Assembly (NCBI RefSeq): GCF_014280935.1
Contig: NZ_JACLZI010000053.1
Coordinates: 1 to 45,173, forward strand
Origin: Aquibacillus kalidii
GTDB taxonomy: Bacteria > Bacillota > Bacilli > Bacillales > Amphibacillaceae
Reading direction: 5' to 3'
Length of the DNA stretch: 45,173 nt
This document shows positions 25,185 through 33,623 of the stretch, one piece after another; the stretch's first letter is position 1, and each line of letters opens with the position of its first letter. The translations under genes were made by a program, and so were the position numbers. The notes under the pieces were generated by a model, which saw nothing but the letters and a program-made list of their open reading frames with translations, ran no database searches and was not told the origin of the DNA.

Positions 25185-26240
25185 CTATTGCTCCCCCATT
25201 TGAAATGCTTTATTTGTCAGTGTAAATTCCTCTAAACCAGAAGTTACATACACCTTTTTATCTGTGCTTACAAAGATTGCTTCTACACCCTCCATTTTTT
25301 CCAAATATTTCATTCCATCTTCTAATCCTTTAGAAAAAACAGTGGTAGATAGTGCATCACCATCTATCGATTTATCACTAATGATAGAAACACCTGCAAT
25401 TTTGTTTTGGAATGGATATCCATCTACTGGATTTAATAAATGGTGATACTTTACACCATCAACCTCCAAGTACCTTTCATAAATACCTGAAGTGACAATT
25501 GATTTATTTGTCTCTGGTAATTTACCAATTACTTCTCCTCGTGCTGAGAAGGGATCCTGAATTCCAACTGTCCAAGGCTCTCCTGAAGGATTATTACCAA
25601 GCACATATATGTTCCCTCCAAGATCAACTATTGCTGTCGTAACGTTATGTTCTTTTAAGACTTCTACTACTTGATCTGCAATAAACCCTTTTGCAATCGC
25701 ACCTAGATCTAATTTCATGCCTTTTTCTTGTAAAAATACCGTTTGTTCCTTTTCATCTAGCTCGACTTTGGCATAATCAATCAACGGGAGAACCTCATCA
25801 ATTTCAGACTGTTCGGGTTTTCTTGCATCATCAAAGCCAATGTGCCAAAGGGATGTTAATGGCCCGATCGTTATATCAAAGGAACCACTTGCGCTCGTAC
25901 TATGTGCAAGCCCTGCTTTTATTAGCTGATAGACATCCTCGGTCACTTTAACGGATTGGAGACCGGCTTTTTGATTGACTTTATCAATCTCTGAATCTGT
26001 TTCTTCTGTAGCAATTTGTTCTGCAAGTGAATTAATTCTTTCAAAAACGGGCTTAAGTACCGCTTGTTTATCTTCATCATAAATTTTCACCGTCACAACT
26101 GTTCCCATTAAAAAAGCTGTTTCTTTATAGGGATTTGTTGTGAGCTTATCTGTTTCTGTTTTTCCTTCTACAGAAGAACCACATCCAACCATTACACTAA
26201 TTAGCATGATTAATAGGATAGGAACAACTACCTTTTTCAT
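25185..26240 (-). CDS. fmnB: FAD:protein FMN transferase lipoprotein (ApbE family)
   Basis: A 351-residue ApbE-family enzyme with a signal peptide and lipobox MVGC, so it acts outside the membrane. Family landmarks: LMGTVVTVKIYDED, DLGAIAKGFIADQVV, DLGGNIYVLG and the metal-site motif DGDALSTTVF. It cleaves FAD and links FMN covalently to Thr/Ser of target proteins. In Listeria it flavinylates PplA. The start at ATG 26240 is preferred; a TTG six bases earlier is also possible. It is the first gene of the minus arm of the EET locus, with a sigma-A promoter and palindromic operator upstream. Confidence 0.93.
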   Translation of the reverse strand: MKKVVVPILLIMLISVMVGCGSSVEGKTETDKLTTNPYKETAFLMGTVVTVKIYDEDKQAVLKPVFERINSLAEQIATEETDSEIDKVNQKAGLQSVKVTEDVYQLIKAGLAHSTSASGSFDITIGPLTSLWHIGFDDARKPEQSEIDEVLPLIDYAKVELDEKEQTVFLQEKGMKLDLGAIAKGFIADQVVEVLKEHNVTTAIVDLGGNIYVLGNNPSGEPWTVGIQDPFSARGEVIGKLPETNKSIVTSGIYERYLEVDGVKYHHLLNPVDGYPFQNKIAGVSIISDKSIDGDALSTTVFSKGLEDGMKYLEKMEGVEAIFVSTDKKVYVTSGLEEFTLTNKAFQMGEQ

Positions 26241-26302
26241 ATTCAATCAGTTCCTTTCATTCACATTGTTGTTTTTATTTTCCTTACTTTTTAAACATTC
26301 TA

Positions 26303-26320
26303 TTGTGAATACTTTCACAT
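26303..26320 (-). promoter_or_regulatory. Rex/Fnr-like operator of fmnB
   Basis: TTGTGAATACTTTCACAT matches the Rex pattern TTGTGAAnnnnTTCACAA except for the last base, and also fits TGTGA-N6-TCACA. It lies just downstream of the inferred fmnB transcription start, a repressor position. Rex (an NADH/NAD sensor) is therefore favoured over Fnr activation. Confidence 0.6.
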
Positions 26321-26330
26321 TTATGAACTC

Positions 26331-26359
26331 AGTATAGCACCGACAATTTCTTCTGTCTA
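26331..26359 (-). promoter_or_regulatory. Sigma-A-type promoter of fmnB operon
   Basis: On the minus strand TAGACA (26354-26359) and TATACT (26331-26336) are 17 bases apart, each one base from consensus. The start would fall near 26324. Confidence 0.65.
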
Positions 26360-26473
26360 TCTGCTTTCAGGTACAATTTATATACTTTTTATACCTACTG
26401 ATCTATGAAGCATTGACACTATTGATTTCGCTTGATATATCAACAATTGTGACTAGTTTTCGAACTTTTTAGT

Positions 26474-26493
26474 ATAGTAATATTTGTTACTAT
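26474..26493. promoter_or_regulatory. Perfect inverted repeat upstream of ndh2
   Basis: ATAGTAATATTTGTTACTAT has perfect 7-base arms around a 6-base centre, 135 bases before ndh2. It may be an operator; the binding protein is unknown. Confidence 0.4.
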
Positions 26494-26573
26494 TTCGTGA
26501 ACACTTTTTCTAGTTTTTTATATACAATCTTTAAAAAGCATAGACAGTTTTTCCTACACAAGTTACAATAACA

Positions 26574-26591
26574 TTGTTCAGTAATTCACAT
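26574..26591 (+). promoter_or_regulatory. Weak Rex-like site upstream of ndh2
   Basis: TTGTTCAGTAATTCACAT agrees at 11 of the 14 defined positions with TTGTGAAnnnnTTCACAA, 36 bases before the ndh2 start. It is weak alone, but of interest because fmnB has a better copy in the same divergent region. The rest of 26247-26627 holds no gene. Confidence 0.35.
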
Positions 26592-26627
26592 ATTTAAACT
26601 TTTGAAACAAAAAAGGAGTGAAAGAAA

Positions 26628-28541
26628 ATGGCAGATACAAACATTGTCATTATAGGGGCAGGATATGCTGGTGTTCATGCAGCTAAGAAGCTTGCAAAAA
26701 AGTATAAAAATGACCCATCTGTTTCTATTACATTAATAGATCGTCATTCATATCACACAATGATGACAGAGTTACACGAGGTTGCTGCACACCGTGTCGA
26801 GCCAGATGCCATCCAATTTGATTTACGAAGATTGTTTAATAGGACGAAAGTAAATCTCGTAACAGATAGTGTGACACATGTTGATCATGACACAAAAGTC
26901 GTGACTACTAAACAGGGCACTTATAACTATGATTATTTAATTCTTGGTATGGGTGGAGAACCTAATGATTTTGGTACACCTGGTGTTGGTGAACACGCCT
27001 TTACACTTTGGTCTTGGGAAGATGCTGTTTTATTACGTGAACATATAGAAAAAACAGTTCACCAAGCTGCACAAATTGCTGATGAGGCAACACGTCGAGC
27101 TATGCTAACCTTCACTGTTTGTGGTTCCGGTTTTACAGGAATTGAAATGGTTGGCGAGTTATATGAATGGAAAAACCGATTAGCAAAAGACAATAAATTA
27201 GATGAAGAAGATATCACGTTATATGTAGTAGAAGCTGCACCAACTATTTTAAACATGTTAGATCGAAAAGATGCTGACAAAGCAGAATCATATATGGTTA
27301 AAAAGGGAATCAAGATCTTGAAAAACTCCCCTATTGTGGAAGTAAAAAAAGATCGCGTTATTTTGAAAACCGGTGAAGAGATTCCAACCCATACACTAAT
27401 TTGGACTGCTGGTGTGAAAGCAAACTCTGATACGAAAGACTATGGTATGTCAGCAGGACGCGCTGGTCGTCTTAAAGTTAATGAATACATGGAATCAGAG
27501 GATTTGAAAGATGTTTATGTGATTGGAGACTTGGCTTATTACGAGGAAGAACCAGGAAAACCTACTCCACAAATTGTAGAAGCAGCTGAACAGACTGGTA
27601 TGACTGCTGCAAAGAGCATTATTGCAGAAATAAGCGGTGGAGAAAAACAAGCATACAATGGTAAGTATCATGGTGTCATGGTTTCGATTGGCGCAAGATA
27701 TGGTGTTGCTAACTTAAGCGGTATTCGTTTAAGTGGTTGGTTTGCAAACTTCATGAAGCATATGGTTAACCTTTATTATTTCTTTGGTATTCGCAGTGGC
27801 TATTATATGTTCCAATACGTTATGCATGAATTTTTCCATACCAAGGATAAACGTAATATATTCCGTAACTTCACAACAAGATTTGGCAATGTATTATGGA
27901 GCTTACCTCTCCGTATCTTTGTAGGTGGTTTCTGGCTAGTGGAAGCCGGGGCGAAAATTTGGGGTGAGACTACTTGGCAGAAAGCAACATCTAGTTGGTC
28001 AAATGTAAAATTGTTATTTAAAGGGCTCGGAGAAGATTCATGGTTAGTTGGTTCAACAGTAAGAATGCCATTTGAATGGCTACAAACTACAACAAGTGGT
28101 GCAAGTGAATCTGCTACAGAAGGGGCTACGGAATGGGCGGATCCGATCCTAAGCAGAATGCCTGGTATCTTCCAATGGTTTATGGAAATCGTTCTTCCAA
28201 ATGCTGATATGGCTGTATTTATGCAAAAATTCATGGTGTTTGTTGAATTAGGAATTGGTTTAGCAATTTTAGGCGGTTTATTTACTTGGTTAGCAAGTGC
28301 TGCGAGTGCCGGATTCTTAGTAATGTTTACCCTATCCGCAATGCTTGGATGGGATAAAGTATGGGCATTGCCAGCCTCTATCGCTTTAATGAATGGTTCT
28401 GGACGTTCATTTGGATTAGATTACTGGGTTGTACCATTCCTACAACGTAAAGTTGGAGACTGGTGGTACGGAAAAGAAAGATCTATTTACCGAGATAATA
28501 AAGATGTAGTAAAACAAAACAAGAAACAAAAAGCAAGTTAA
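26628..28541 (+). CDS. ndh2: Long type II NADH dehydrogenase (Ndh2)
   Basis: A 637-residue flavoprotein that moves electrons from NADH to quinone without pumping protons. The FAD-binding IIGAGYAGVHAAKKL is at the N-terminus, and the NADH-binding VCGSGFTGIEMVGEL lies at about 163-177, with VYVIGDLAYY further on. A C-terminal extension of about 220 residues holds several membrane segments of DoxX-like character (about 425-615). Ordinary Ndh is about 400 residues; the long form is the one found in EET loci. AAAAGGAGTG is the ribosome site. It is the first gene of the plus arm. Confidence 0.92.
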   Translation: MADTNIVIIGAGYAGVHAAKKLAKKYKNDPSVSITLIDRHSYHTMMTELHEVAAHRVEPDAIQFDLRRLFNRTKVNLVTDSVTHVDHDTKVVTTKQGTYNYDYLILGMGGEPNDFGTPGVGEHAFTLWSWEDAVLLREHIEKTVHQAAQIADEATRRAMLTFTVCGSGFTGIEMVGELYEWKNRLAKDNKLDEEDITLYVVEAAPTILNMLDRKDADKAESYMVKKGIKILKNSPIVEVKKDRVILKTGEEIPTHTLIWTAGVKANSDTKDYGMSAGRAGRLKVNEYMESEDLKDVYVIGDLAYYEEEPGKPTPQIVEAAEQTGMTAAKSIIAEISGGEKQAYNGKYHGVMVSIGARYGVANLSGIRLSGWFANFMKHMVNLYYFFGIRSGYYMFQYVMHEFFHTKDKRNIFRNFTTRFGNVLWSLPLRIFVGGFWLVEAGAKIWGETTWQKATSSWSNVKLLFKGLGEDSWLVGSTVRMPFEWLQTTTSGASESATEGATEWADPILSRMPGIFQWFMEIVLPNADMAVFMQKFMVFVELGIGLAILGGLFTWLASAASAGFLVMFTLSAMLGWDKVWALPASIALMNGSGRSFGLDYWVVPFLQRKVGDWWYGKERSIYRDNKDVVKQNKKQKAS

Positions 28542-28548
28542 TCTATTT

Positions 28549-28573
28549 AGGAGAGTGGCAACTGCCTCTCTCC
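28549..28573 (+). other. Hairpin between ndh2 and eetA
   Basis: GGAGAGTGGC pairs with GCCTCTCTCC (one T-T mismatch) around AACT, with no T-run after it. It is probably an mRNA stabiliser or processing point that lets ndh2 be made in excess of eetA/B. Confidence 0.45.
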
Positions 28574-28620
28574 CCTACAAAACTGATAAGCTTTTAAAAA
28601 AGCAAAGGAGAGAAAAGATA

Positions 28621-29040
28621 TTGAAGGCTTACTACCATATGATTAAACGCTGGGACATCATTATCATTGTTCTGCTTGTCTTAATTTCTTTTTTGCCCTT
28701 TGCTATTTTCAGCTATCAGCAAACTGGATTAGCAAAAGAAGGTTCTGAATTGGTTGCCATTATAACAGTCGATAATGAGGTCATCAAAGAAATTAATTTG
28801 ACTGGGCACGAAGGAACAGACATACACGAAATTGTCTTAGATGATGGGGATTACAATACGATTGAAGTTAAAAATGAGCAAATTAGAGTAAAAGCAGCTA
28901 ATTGTCCTGACCAAGTGGATGTCCTGACAGGCTTTGTCTCCAAGCCTGGACAAACGATTATTTGTTTGCCACACAGATTAGTGGTAGAGATACAAACCAA
29001 AAGTGGAGAAACGGAAGAAGATATTATAGTTAGCTCCTAA
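28621..29040 (+). CDS. eetA: EetA-type NusG domain II membrane protein
   Basis: A 139-residue protein with one N-terminal helix (about 12-33). An extracytoplasmic NusG domain II follows, with the typical ANCPDQVDVLTG and IICLPHRLVVEI segments containing paired cysteines. In Listeria-type EET loci EetA, with EetB, is needed to pass electrons from quinol to the extracellular flavoprotein. The TTG at 28621 with AAAGGAGAG upstream is the best start. A GTG at 28555 would start inside the hairpin and add 22 unusual residues. Confidence 0.82.
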   Translation: MKAYYHMIKRWDIIIIVLLVLISFLPFAIFSYQQTGLAKEGSELVAIITVDNEVIKEINLTGHEGTDIHEIVLDDGDYNTIEVKNEQIRVKAANCPDQVDVLTGFVSKPGQTIICLPHRLVVEIQTKSGETEEDIIVSS

Positions 29041-29079
29041 TTTTTAAACAAAATAATAACGATAGATTGGAAGTAGAAT

Positions 29080-29619
29080 ATGATGACTAAGAACCAGCGC
29101 CTTGTTTATATCGCCTTACTAGCCTCACAGGCAGTTGTTATTAGTTTACTAGAGCGCGCAATCCCCTTCCCTTTCGCTTTTGCACCAGGCGCAAAGCTTG
29201 GACTTGCTAATATTATCACCTGTATGGCGCTCTACACGCTTTCTACTAAAGATGCTATCAAAGTGGTGATCATTCGCCTTATTCTTGCGGCATTACTTGG
29301 AGGTACCATTTCCACTTTTTTATACAGTGCATCAGGAGCCGCGTTAAGTTTTATAGGAATGTTGCTTGTGAAGAAGCTAGGTCCATCGAGGGTTAGTATT
29401 ATTGGGGTTAGTACTACCGGAGCAGTTTTACACAATGTAGGCCAATTATGTATCGCAAGTTGGATCGCACAAACATGGACAGTCCTTCTTTATTTACCAG
29501 TATTATCGTTCATTGGAATCTTATCAGGAGTTGCAATCGGAATTGTAGCTAATTATTTGCTTTCACATGTAGAAAAATTACATTACTATCGTGACTTACA
29601 AGAATTAAATCAAATATAG
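29080..29619 (+). CDS. eetB: EetB-type Gx transporter family membrane protein
   Basis: A 179-residue membrane protein with about five helices and the family's FAPGAKLGLANIITCMALY segment (about 30-48). It is annotated in many genomes as Gx transporter or heptaprenyl diphosphate synthase component I. It always accompanies EetA in EET loci and is thought to form a membrane complex with it. Two adjacent ATG codons could start it. It lies 39 bases after eetA and 19 before dmkB. Confidence 0.85.
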   Translation: MMTKNQRLVYIALLASQAVVISLLERAIPFPFAFAPGAKLGLANIITCMALYTLSTKDAIKVVIIRLILAALLGGTISTFLYSASGAALSFIGMLLVKKLGPSRVSIIGVSTTGAVLHNVGQLCIASWIAQTWTVLLYLPVLSFIGILSGVAIGIVANYLLSHVEKLHYYRDLQELNQI

Positions 29620-29638
29620 ATAGAAAGAGGTTAGAACA

Positions 29639-30619
29639 ATGCGTGTACATCATATGTGGAATACTTTTCCTGAATTAAAAACAGATTTAGCAATGGTCCT
29701 TAAATTAATAGAATCTCATGTTAGAGTAAGAGACAAAACAGTGGAGATGACGATAAAAGAATTAATCCATTCTGGTGGTAAACTATTACGTCCAGCCTAT
29801 TCCTTATTATGTGCCCAGATCGGTCCTGATCAAGATAAGCATAAAGCAGTAGCTGTTGCCGCAGCACTAGAAACACTTCATATGGCTACCTTGATACATG
29901 ACGATGTAATTGACGAAGCGAATACACGACATGGCATAGCAACCATTCATTCTCAACATGGCAACCAATTTGCAATCTATTCAGGCGATTATCTATTCTG
30001 TGTTTGTTTTACCATATTATCACGTTATGCTACTTCTTTAGCTCATCTGGAATTCAATTCTAGAAGCATGGAAAAAATATTGAGCGGTGAATTAGATCAG
30101 TTAAATTCTCGCTATAAATCAACTCTTTGTGCAAAAAATTATTTAGCTCGTGTAGCAGGAAAAACCGCTCAGTTATTCGCTGTAAGCTGCTACTCAGGTG
30201 CTATCGAGAGTGGTGCATCTCGTAGACACGCCATGATTGCGTGGAACATGGGACACTATATTGGAATGGCCTTTCAAATTATGGATGACATCTTAGATTT
30301 TAAAGGTGATTTTGCTACAGTCGGAAAGCCGGTTATGGCAGACATACGACAAGGCATCTATAACTTACCTCTTATCTATGCGATGAAGGAGAATCCAACC
30401 GCTTTCCAACCTTTATTAGAGAAGAAAGAAGCAATAACAGATGAAGAATTAGAACAAATCGCCTCTATGATTCGGGAATATAAAGGAGTAGAAAAAGCAC
30501 AAGAGTTGGCAACACGTTATACAGAAAAAGCATTAAAACAATTAGATAAATTACCTGTTGGCGACTATAAATATACTTTAAAAGAGATCACTACTAAATT
30601 ATTACAACGTACTGCCTAG
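29639..30619 (+). CDS. dmkB: Polyprenyl diphosphate synthase (DmkB)
   Basis: A 326-residue trans-prenyl transferase with both Asp-rich motifs: DDVID in LIHDDVIDEANTRHG (about 90-104) and DDILD in QIMDDILDFKGDF. It makes the long isoprenoid chain that DmkA attaches to the naphthoquinone ring. Its presence here alongside a second prenyltransferase supports a separate quinone pool. AGAGGTT is the ribosome site; a strong terminator follows. Confidence 0.9.
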   Translation: MRVHHMWNTFPELKTDLAMVLKLIESHVRVRDKTVEMTIKELIHSGGKLLRPAYSLLCAQIGPDQDKHKAVAVAAALETLHMATLIHDDVIDEANTRHGIATIHSQHGNQFAIYSGDYLFCVCFTILSRYATSLAHLEFNSRSMEKILSGELDQLNSRYKSTLCAKNYLARVAGKTAQLFAVSCYSGAIESGASRRHAMIAWNMGHYIGMAFQIMDDILDFKGDFATVGKPVMADIRQGIYNLPLIYAMKENPTAFQPLLEKKEAITDEELEQIASMIREYKGVEKAQELATRYTEKALKQLDKLPVGDYKYTLKEITTKLLQRTA

Positions 30620-30654
30620 AAAGCTTGAAATCATAATTCCATATTCCATTATTT

Positions 30655-30679
30655 AAAACGACTCATTTGAGTCGTTTTA
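30655..30679 (+). terminator. Terminator of the ndh2-dmkB operon
   Basis: AAAACGACTCA pairs perfectly with TGAGTCGTTTT, followed by ATTATTTTC. Confidence 0.9.
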
Positions 30680-30747
30680 TTATTTTCCTCCCCCTTGCCC
30701 TCAAGCATTATCTGCATGCACGCTCTCTCGACACATTTCGATCAAAT

Positions 30748-30766
30748 TCGGGTGGTGACAGGCACC
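30748..30766. repeat. 19-bp repeat, left copy
   Basis: TCGGGTGGTGACAGGCACC occurs here and, identical and in the same orientation, at 34579-34597. The two flank the YtrA-ABC operon. I know this motif as a frequent short intergenic repeat in Bacillaceae. Confidence 0.85.
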
Positions 30767-30769
30767 CCC

Positions 30770-30798
30770 TTGACTATTTTCGTGTATCGGTGTACTAT
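30770..30798 (+). promoter_or_regulatory. Promoter of the YtrA-ABC operon
   Basis: TTGACT (30770-30775) and TACTAT (30793-30798) are 17 bases apart. The -10 overlaps the inverted repeat GTGTA...TACAC (30790-30811), which fits repression by the operon's own YtrA-type regulator. Confidence 0.7.
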
Positions 30799-30839
30799 CT
30801 AATTAATACACTAATACAAATTAAAAAGGAGACACTTTT

Positions 30840-31619
30840 ATGAGTCCATTTACTGGGTTATTGATGAGGGACTATCGTATTACAAGAAACTCGTTTCTAT
30901 CAAACACGATAGTCATGGTTTTATTTTTTATTTTCGGTATATCTATTTCCAGTTATTTTGGTGAACCAGCTGGAACGCTACCTATCATAATTATTTCTGG
31001 CATTATGATAGCCGCTTTCCACCCTATTTCTATGTTTTTGTTATTAAAAACAGAAGGGAAAAATCAGCTCTGGCTTTATAGCCCTCGTCCAAGTTACATG
31101 CTTGTTCTTAGTAAATTTGTTGTGTTGTGGATATATCAATTAATTCTTCAACTACTGTTTACGACTTACACCATTTTCTGTCTTTACTGGTACGGGAAAG
31201 GGGTTTATCCCGCAGTGCCCGTTGGAACATTTACCGAAATCATGATGTTCATCAACGTTGCTCTGCTACTAGTAGGAGCTTCCTTTAGCTGTTGGGTAAC
31301 GTTATGTTGGACTGTCTTTCACTCCTTAAACAGATACCCTAAATTAAAGCCTTTTAGAGCTTTAATTGTCATTCTAATCATTGTTATTTATAACACATTC
31401 GAAACGTTAATGGCCCGACTTGACGTAGTTAAAGACATTATTACCGAATATAGTATTCAATTTGTTTCCACCCCTTCCCTTAATTACGATGGAGGTGGAT
31501 GGGAGGTCATGTTAGAATTTGCTGAAGTTCCTGTAATACCAATTATTTATTACGGCTTCATGTCGTTTCTATTATTTTATATCTCAACAAAGCTCCTCGA
31601 ACGAAAAGTGGAGGTGTAA
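30840..31619 (+). CDS. ABC-2-type membrane protein of YtrA operon
   Basis: A 259-residue membrane protein with six hydrophobic segments (about 17-36, 47-66, 88-112, 132-156, 173-189 and 233-253), like ABC-2 permeases. It is the first gene after the promoter and ends seven bases before the GntR gene. It probably pairs with one of the two ATPases downstream. The cargo is unknown; related YtrA-controlled exporters respond to cell-wall-active peptides. AAAAAGGAGA is the ribosome site. Confidence 0.75.
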   Translation: MSPFTGLLMRDYRITRNSFLSNTIVMVLFFIFGISISSYFGEPAGTLPIIIISGIMIAAFHPISMFLLLKTEGKNQLWLYSPRPSYMLVLSKFVVLWIYQLILQLLFTTYTIFCLYWYGKGVYPAVPVGTFTEIMMFINVALLLVGASFSCWVTLCWTVFHSLNRYPKLKPFRALIVILIIVIYNTFETLMARLDVVKDIITEYSIQFVSTPSLNYDGGGWEVMLEFAEVPVIPIIYYGFMSFLLFYISTKLLERKVEV

Positions 31620-31626
31620 TTGAAAA

Positions 31627-31998
31627 ATGCCAACAGAATTCGAATCATCTAAGCCTATCTACATGCAAATCGTCGATCGAATTAATTTCAATATCGTTCA
31701 AGGAAAGCAACCTTTAGGGGAAAAACTTCCATCCGTACGTGAAATGGCCGTACAAATGGGAGTAAATCCAAACACTATTCAAAGAGCATACAGTGAATTG
31801 GAAAGGATGAATATTGTGGAAACTAGACGTGGACAGGGCACATTCGTTCTCGACGATACAAAATTGTTAATCGAATTACGCCGCTCCTATCAAACTGAAA
31901 TTATTAATACCTTTGTGGAAAGCATGTTGGAGATCGGTGTATCAAAGGAAGACATGGTAAAAATCCTATCCCAGCACCTTAAGGGGGAAAAGCAATGA
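31627..31998 (+). CDS. YtrA-type GntR regulator
   Basis: A 123-residue one-domain-plus-tail GntR regulator. The winged helix-turn-helix ([37 protein letters not shown]) occupies about 18-54, followed by the short dimerisation helices typical of the YtrA subfamily. Such proteins repress their own ABC transporter operon until cell-envelope stress. Its stop overlaps the next gene by four bases (ATGA). Confidence 0.9.
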   Translation: MPTEFESSKPIYMQIVDRINFNIVQGKQPLGEKLPSVREMAVQMGVNPNTIQRAYSELERMNIVETRRGQGTFVLDDTKLLIELRRSYQTEIINTFVESMLEIGVSKEDMVKILSQHLKGEKQ

Positions 31999-32702
31999 CC
32001 ATTCAATTGCAAAATGTCACGAAAAAATACGGTAAAGACTTTGCCCTTCGTAATGTCAATCTTAACTTTGAGAAAGGCAAAATATATGGACTTGTTGGTC
32101 CAAATGGAAGTGGTAAATCAACCACACTGAAATTAATCAGTGGATTAGTTTTTCCTAACAGTGGTGTAGTCTCATTAAATGATGAGGCTATTTCCAGAAA
32201 GTCTAGTGAGAAAGTTGCTTATCTTACAGAATTAGATATGTTTTATGACGCTTTTAAAGTAAAAGATGTCGTTGACTTTTATAACAGTCAATTTCAAGAT
32301 TTCAACTATGAAAAAGCTCAAATACTTTTAAAAGAAATGAAATTGGATCCTAATAAAAAAGTTAAATTTTTATCAAAAGGAAACCGAGGCCGCTTGAAAC
32401 TCGTAACTACATTATCAAGGGAAGCCGAAGTGATTTTACTCGATGAACCTTTTTCTGGTTTAGATCCCATGGTACGAGATGCGATCGTTCAGAGCTTGCT
32501 ACAATACATTGATTTTGATAACCAGATTCTATTAATTGCCACGCATGAGATTGCCGAAATTGAACCGCTACTAGACGAAGCGATTGCGATCTACTATGGG
32601 GATGTCATTGGTCAAGAAAAAGTAGAAGTGATGCGTGAGGAATTAGGATTATCCGTTTTACAATGGTTCAAACAAATCGTTGCAAAAAATGAGGAGGAAT
32701 AG
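31995..32702 (+). CDS. ABC transporter ATP-binding protein (YtrB-like)
   Basis: A 235-residue ABC ATPase: Walker [10 protein letters not shown] (about 35-43), the YtrB-like signature [11 protein letters not shown] in place of LSGGQ, Walker [14 protein letters not shown] and the switch His in ATHEIAEI. It is translationally coupled to the GntR gene and likely works with the 259-residue membrane protein. Confidence 0.9.
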   Translation: MTIQLQNVTKKYGKDFALRNVNLNFEKGKIYGLVGPNGSGKSTTLKLISGLVFPNSGVVSLNDEAISRKSSEKVAYLTELDMFYDAFKVKDVVDFYNSQFQDFNYEKAQILLKEMKLDPNKKVKFLSKGNRGRLKLVTTLSREAEVILLDEPFSGLDPMVRDAIVQSLLQYIDFDNQILLIATHEIAEIEPLLDEAIAIYYGDVIGQEKVEVMREELGLSVLQWFKQIVAKNEEE

Positions 32703-32705
32703 TAC

Positions 32706-33623
32706 ATGGAAGCAGTATTAAAATTAGAAAATGTTTCAAAAAAAATCGGTAAGAAAACCATTATTGACAATCTTAGCTTATCCGTTCAACCAGGTGAGGT
32801 ATTTGGGTTCCTCGGACCAAACGGCGCCGGTAAAACGACAACCATTCGAATGATTGTTGGCTTAATGAAAATTACCCAAGGTGACATTGCGATTTGTGGT
32901 AAAAGCATTCAAAAAGACTTTGAGGAAGCAGTTAGTCACATCGGCGCAATCGTTGAGAATCCAGAAATGTATAAGCATCTAACTGGCTATCAAAACCTAG
33001 TTCAATACGCTCGAATGCATAAAGGAGTGTCAAAAGAAAGAATTAATGAAGTAATACAATCTGTCGGATTAACGAATCGAATTAACGAAAAAGTCAAAAC
33101 ATATTCGCTAGGTATGAGACAACGGTTAGGCCTTGCTCAGTGCCTATTACATGAACCTAAATTACTTATTTTAGACGAGCCAACAAACGGCCTAGATCCA
33201 GCAGGTATCAGAGAAATAAGAGATCAATTACGCACACTCACAAAAGAAAAAGGCATGAGCGTGATTGTTTCTAGTCACCTACTTTCTGAAATGGAAATGA
33301 TGTGTGATCGAATCGCAATTATACAGAATGGTAGATTAGTAGATGTACAAAATGTGAAAGACTTTTTAGACACAGATCAGTTAGCGTTTGTAGTAGAAAC
33401 TGGGCCATTAGACAATTCAGTGACCTGGCTAAAAGAAGATTGGGGTGTTGAAATACTTGAAAACGGCTTTTCAGTATTAGCCCGCAAGGAGGAAATACCT
33501 GCGTTGCTAAAACGTTTGATTGACTCAGGAGTTGATTTATACGGAGCCAAGCAAGTTTCCAAATCATTAGAGGATCGTTTCCTTGAAATAACAGATATGG
33601 CAGGAGGGCAAATCAATGGTTAA
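32706..33623 (+). CDS. ABC transporter ATP-binding protein (BcrA-like)
   Basis: A 305-residue ATPase of the bacitracin-exporter type: Walker A GPNGAGKTT (about 39-47), signature YSLGMRQRLGLA, Walker B LLILDEPTNGLDPAG, switch VSSHLLSEME. A C-terminal domain of about 80 residues follows. It overlaps the permease gene by eight bases, so the two form one exporter. Confidence 0.92.
   Translation: MEAVLKLENVSKKIGKKTIIDNLSLSVQPGEVFGFLGPNGAGKTTTIRMIVGLMKITQGDIAICGKSIQKDFEEAVSHIGAIVENPEMYKHLTGYQNLVQYARMHKGVSKERINEVIQSVGLTNRINEKVKTYSLGMRQRLGLAQCLLHEPKLLILDEPTNGLDPAGIREIRDQLRTLTKEKGMSVIVSSHLLSEMEMMCDRIAIIQNGRLVDVQNVKDFLDTDQLAFVVETGPLDNSVTWLKEDWGVEILENGFSVLARKEEIPALLKRLIDSGVDLYGAKQVSKSLEDRFLEITDMAGGQING

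Noticed and set aside
26303-26320. Fnr activation of fmnB
   Set aside because: The box fits the Fnr consensus but lies downstream of the promoter, not near -41; a repressor such as Rex fits better.
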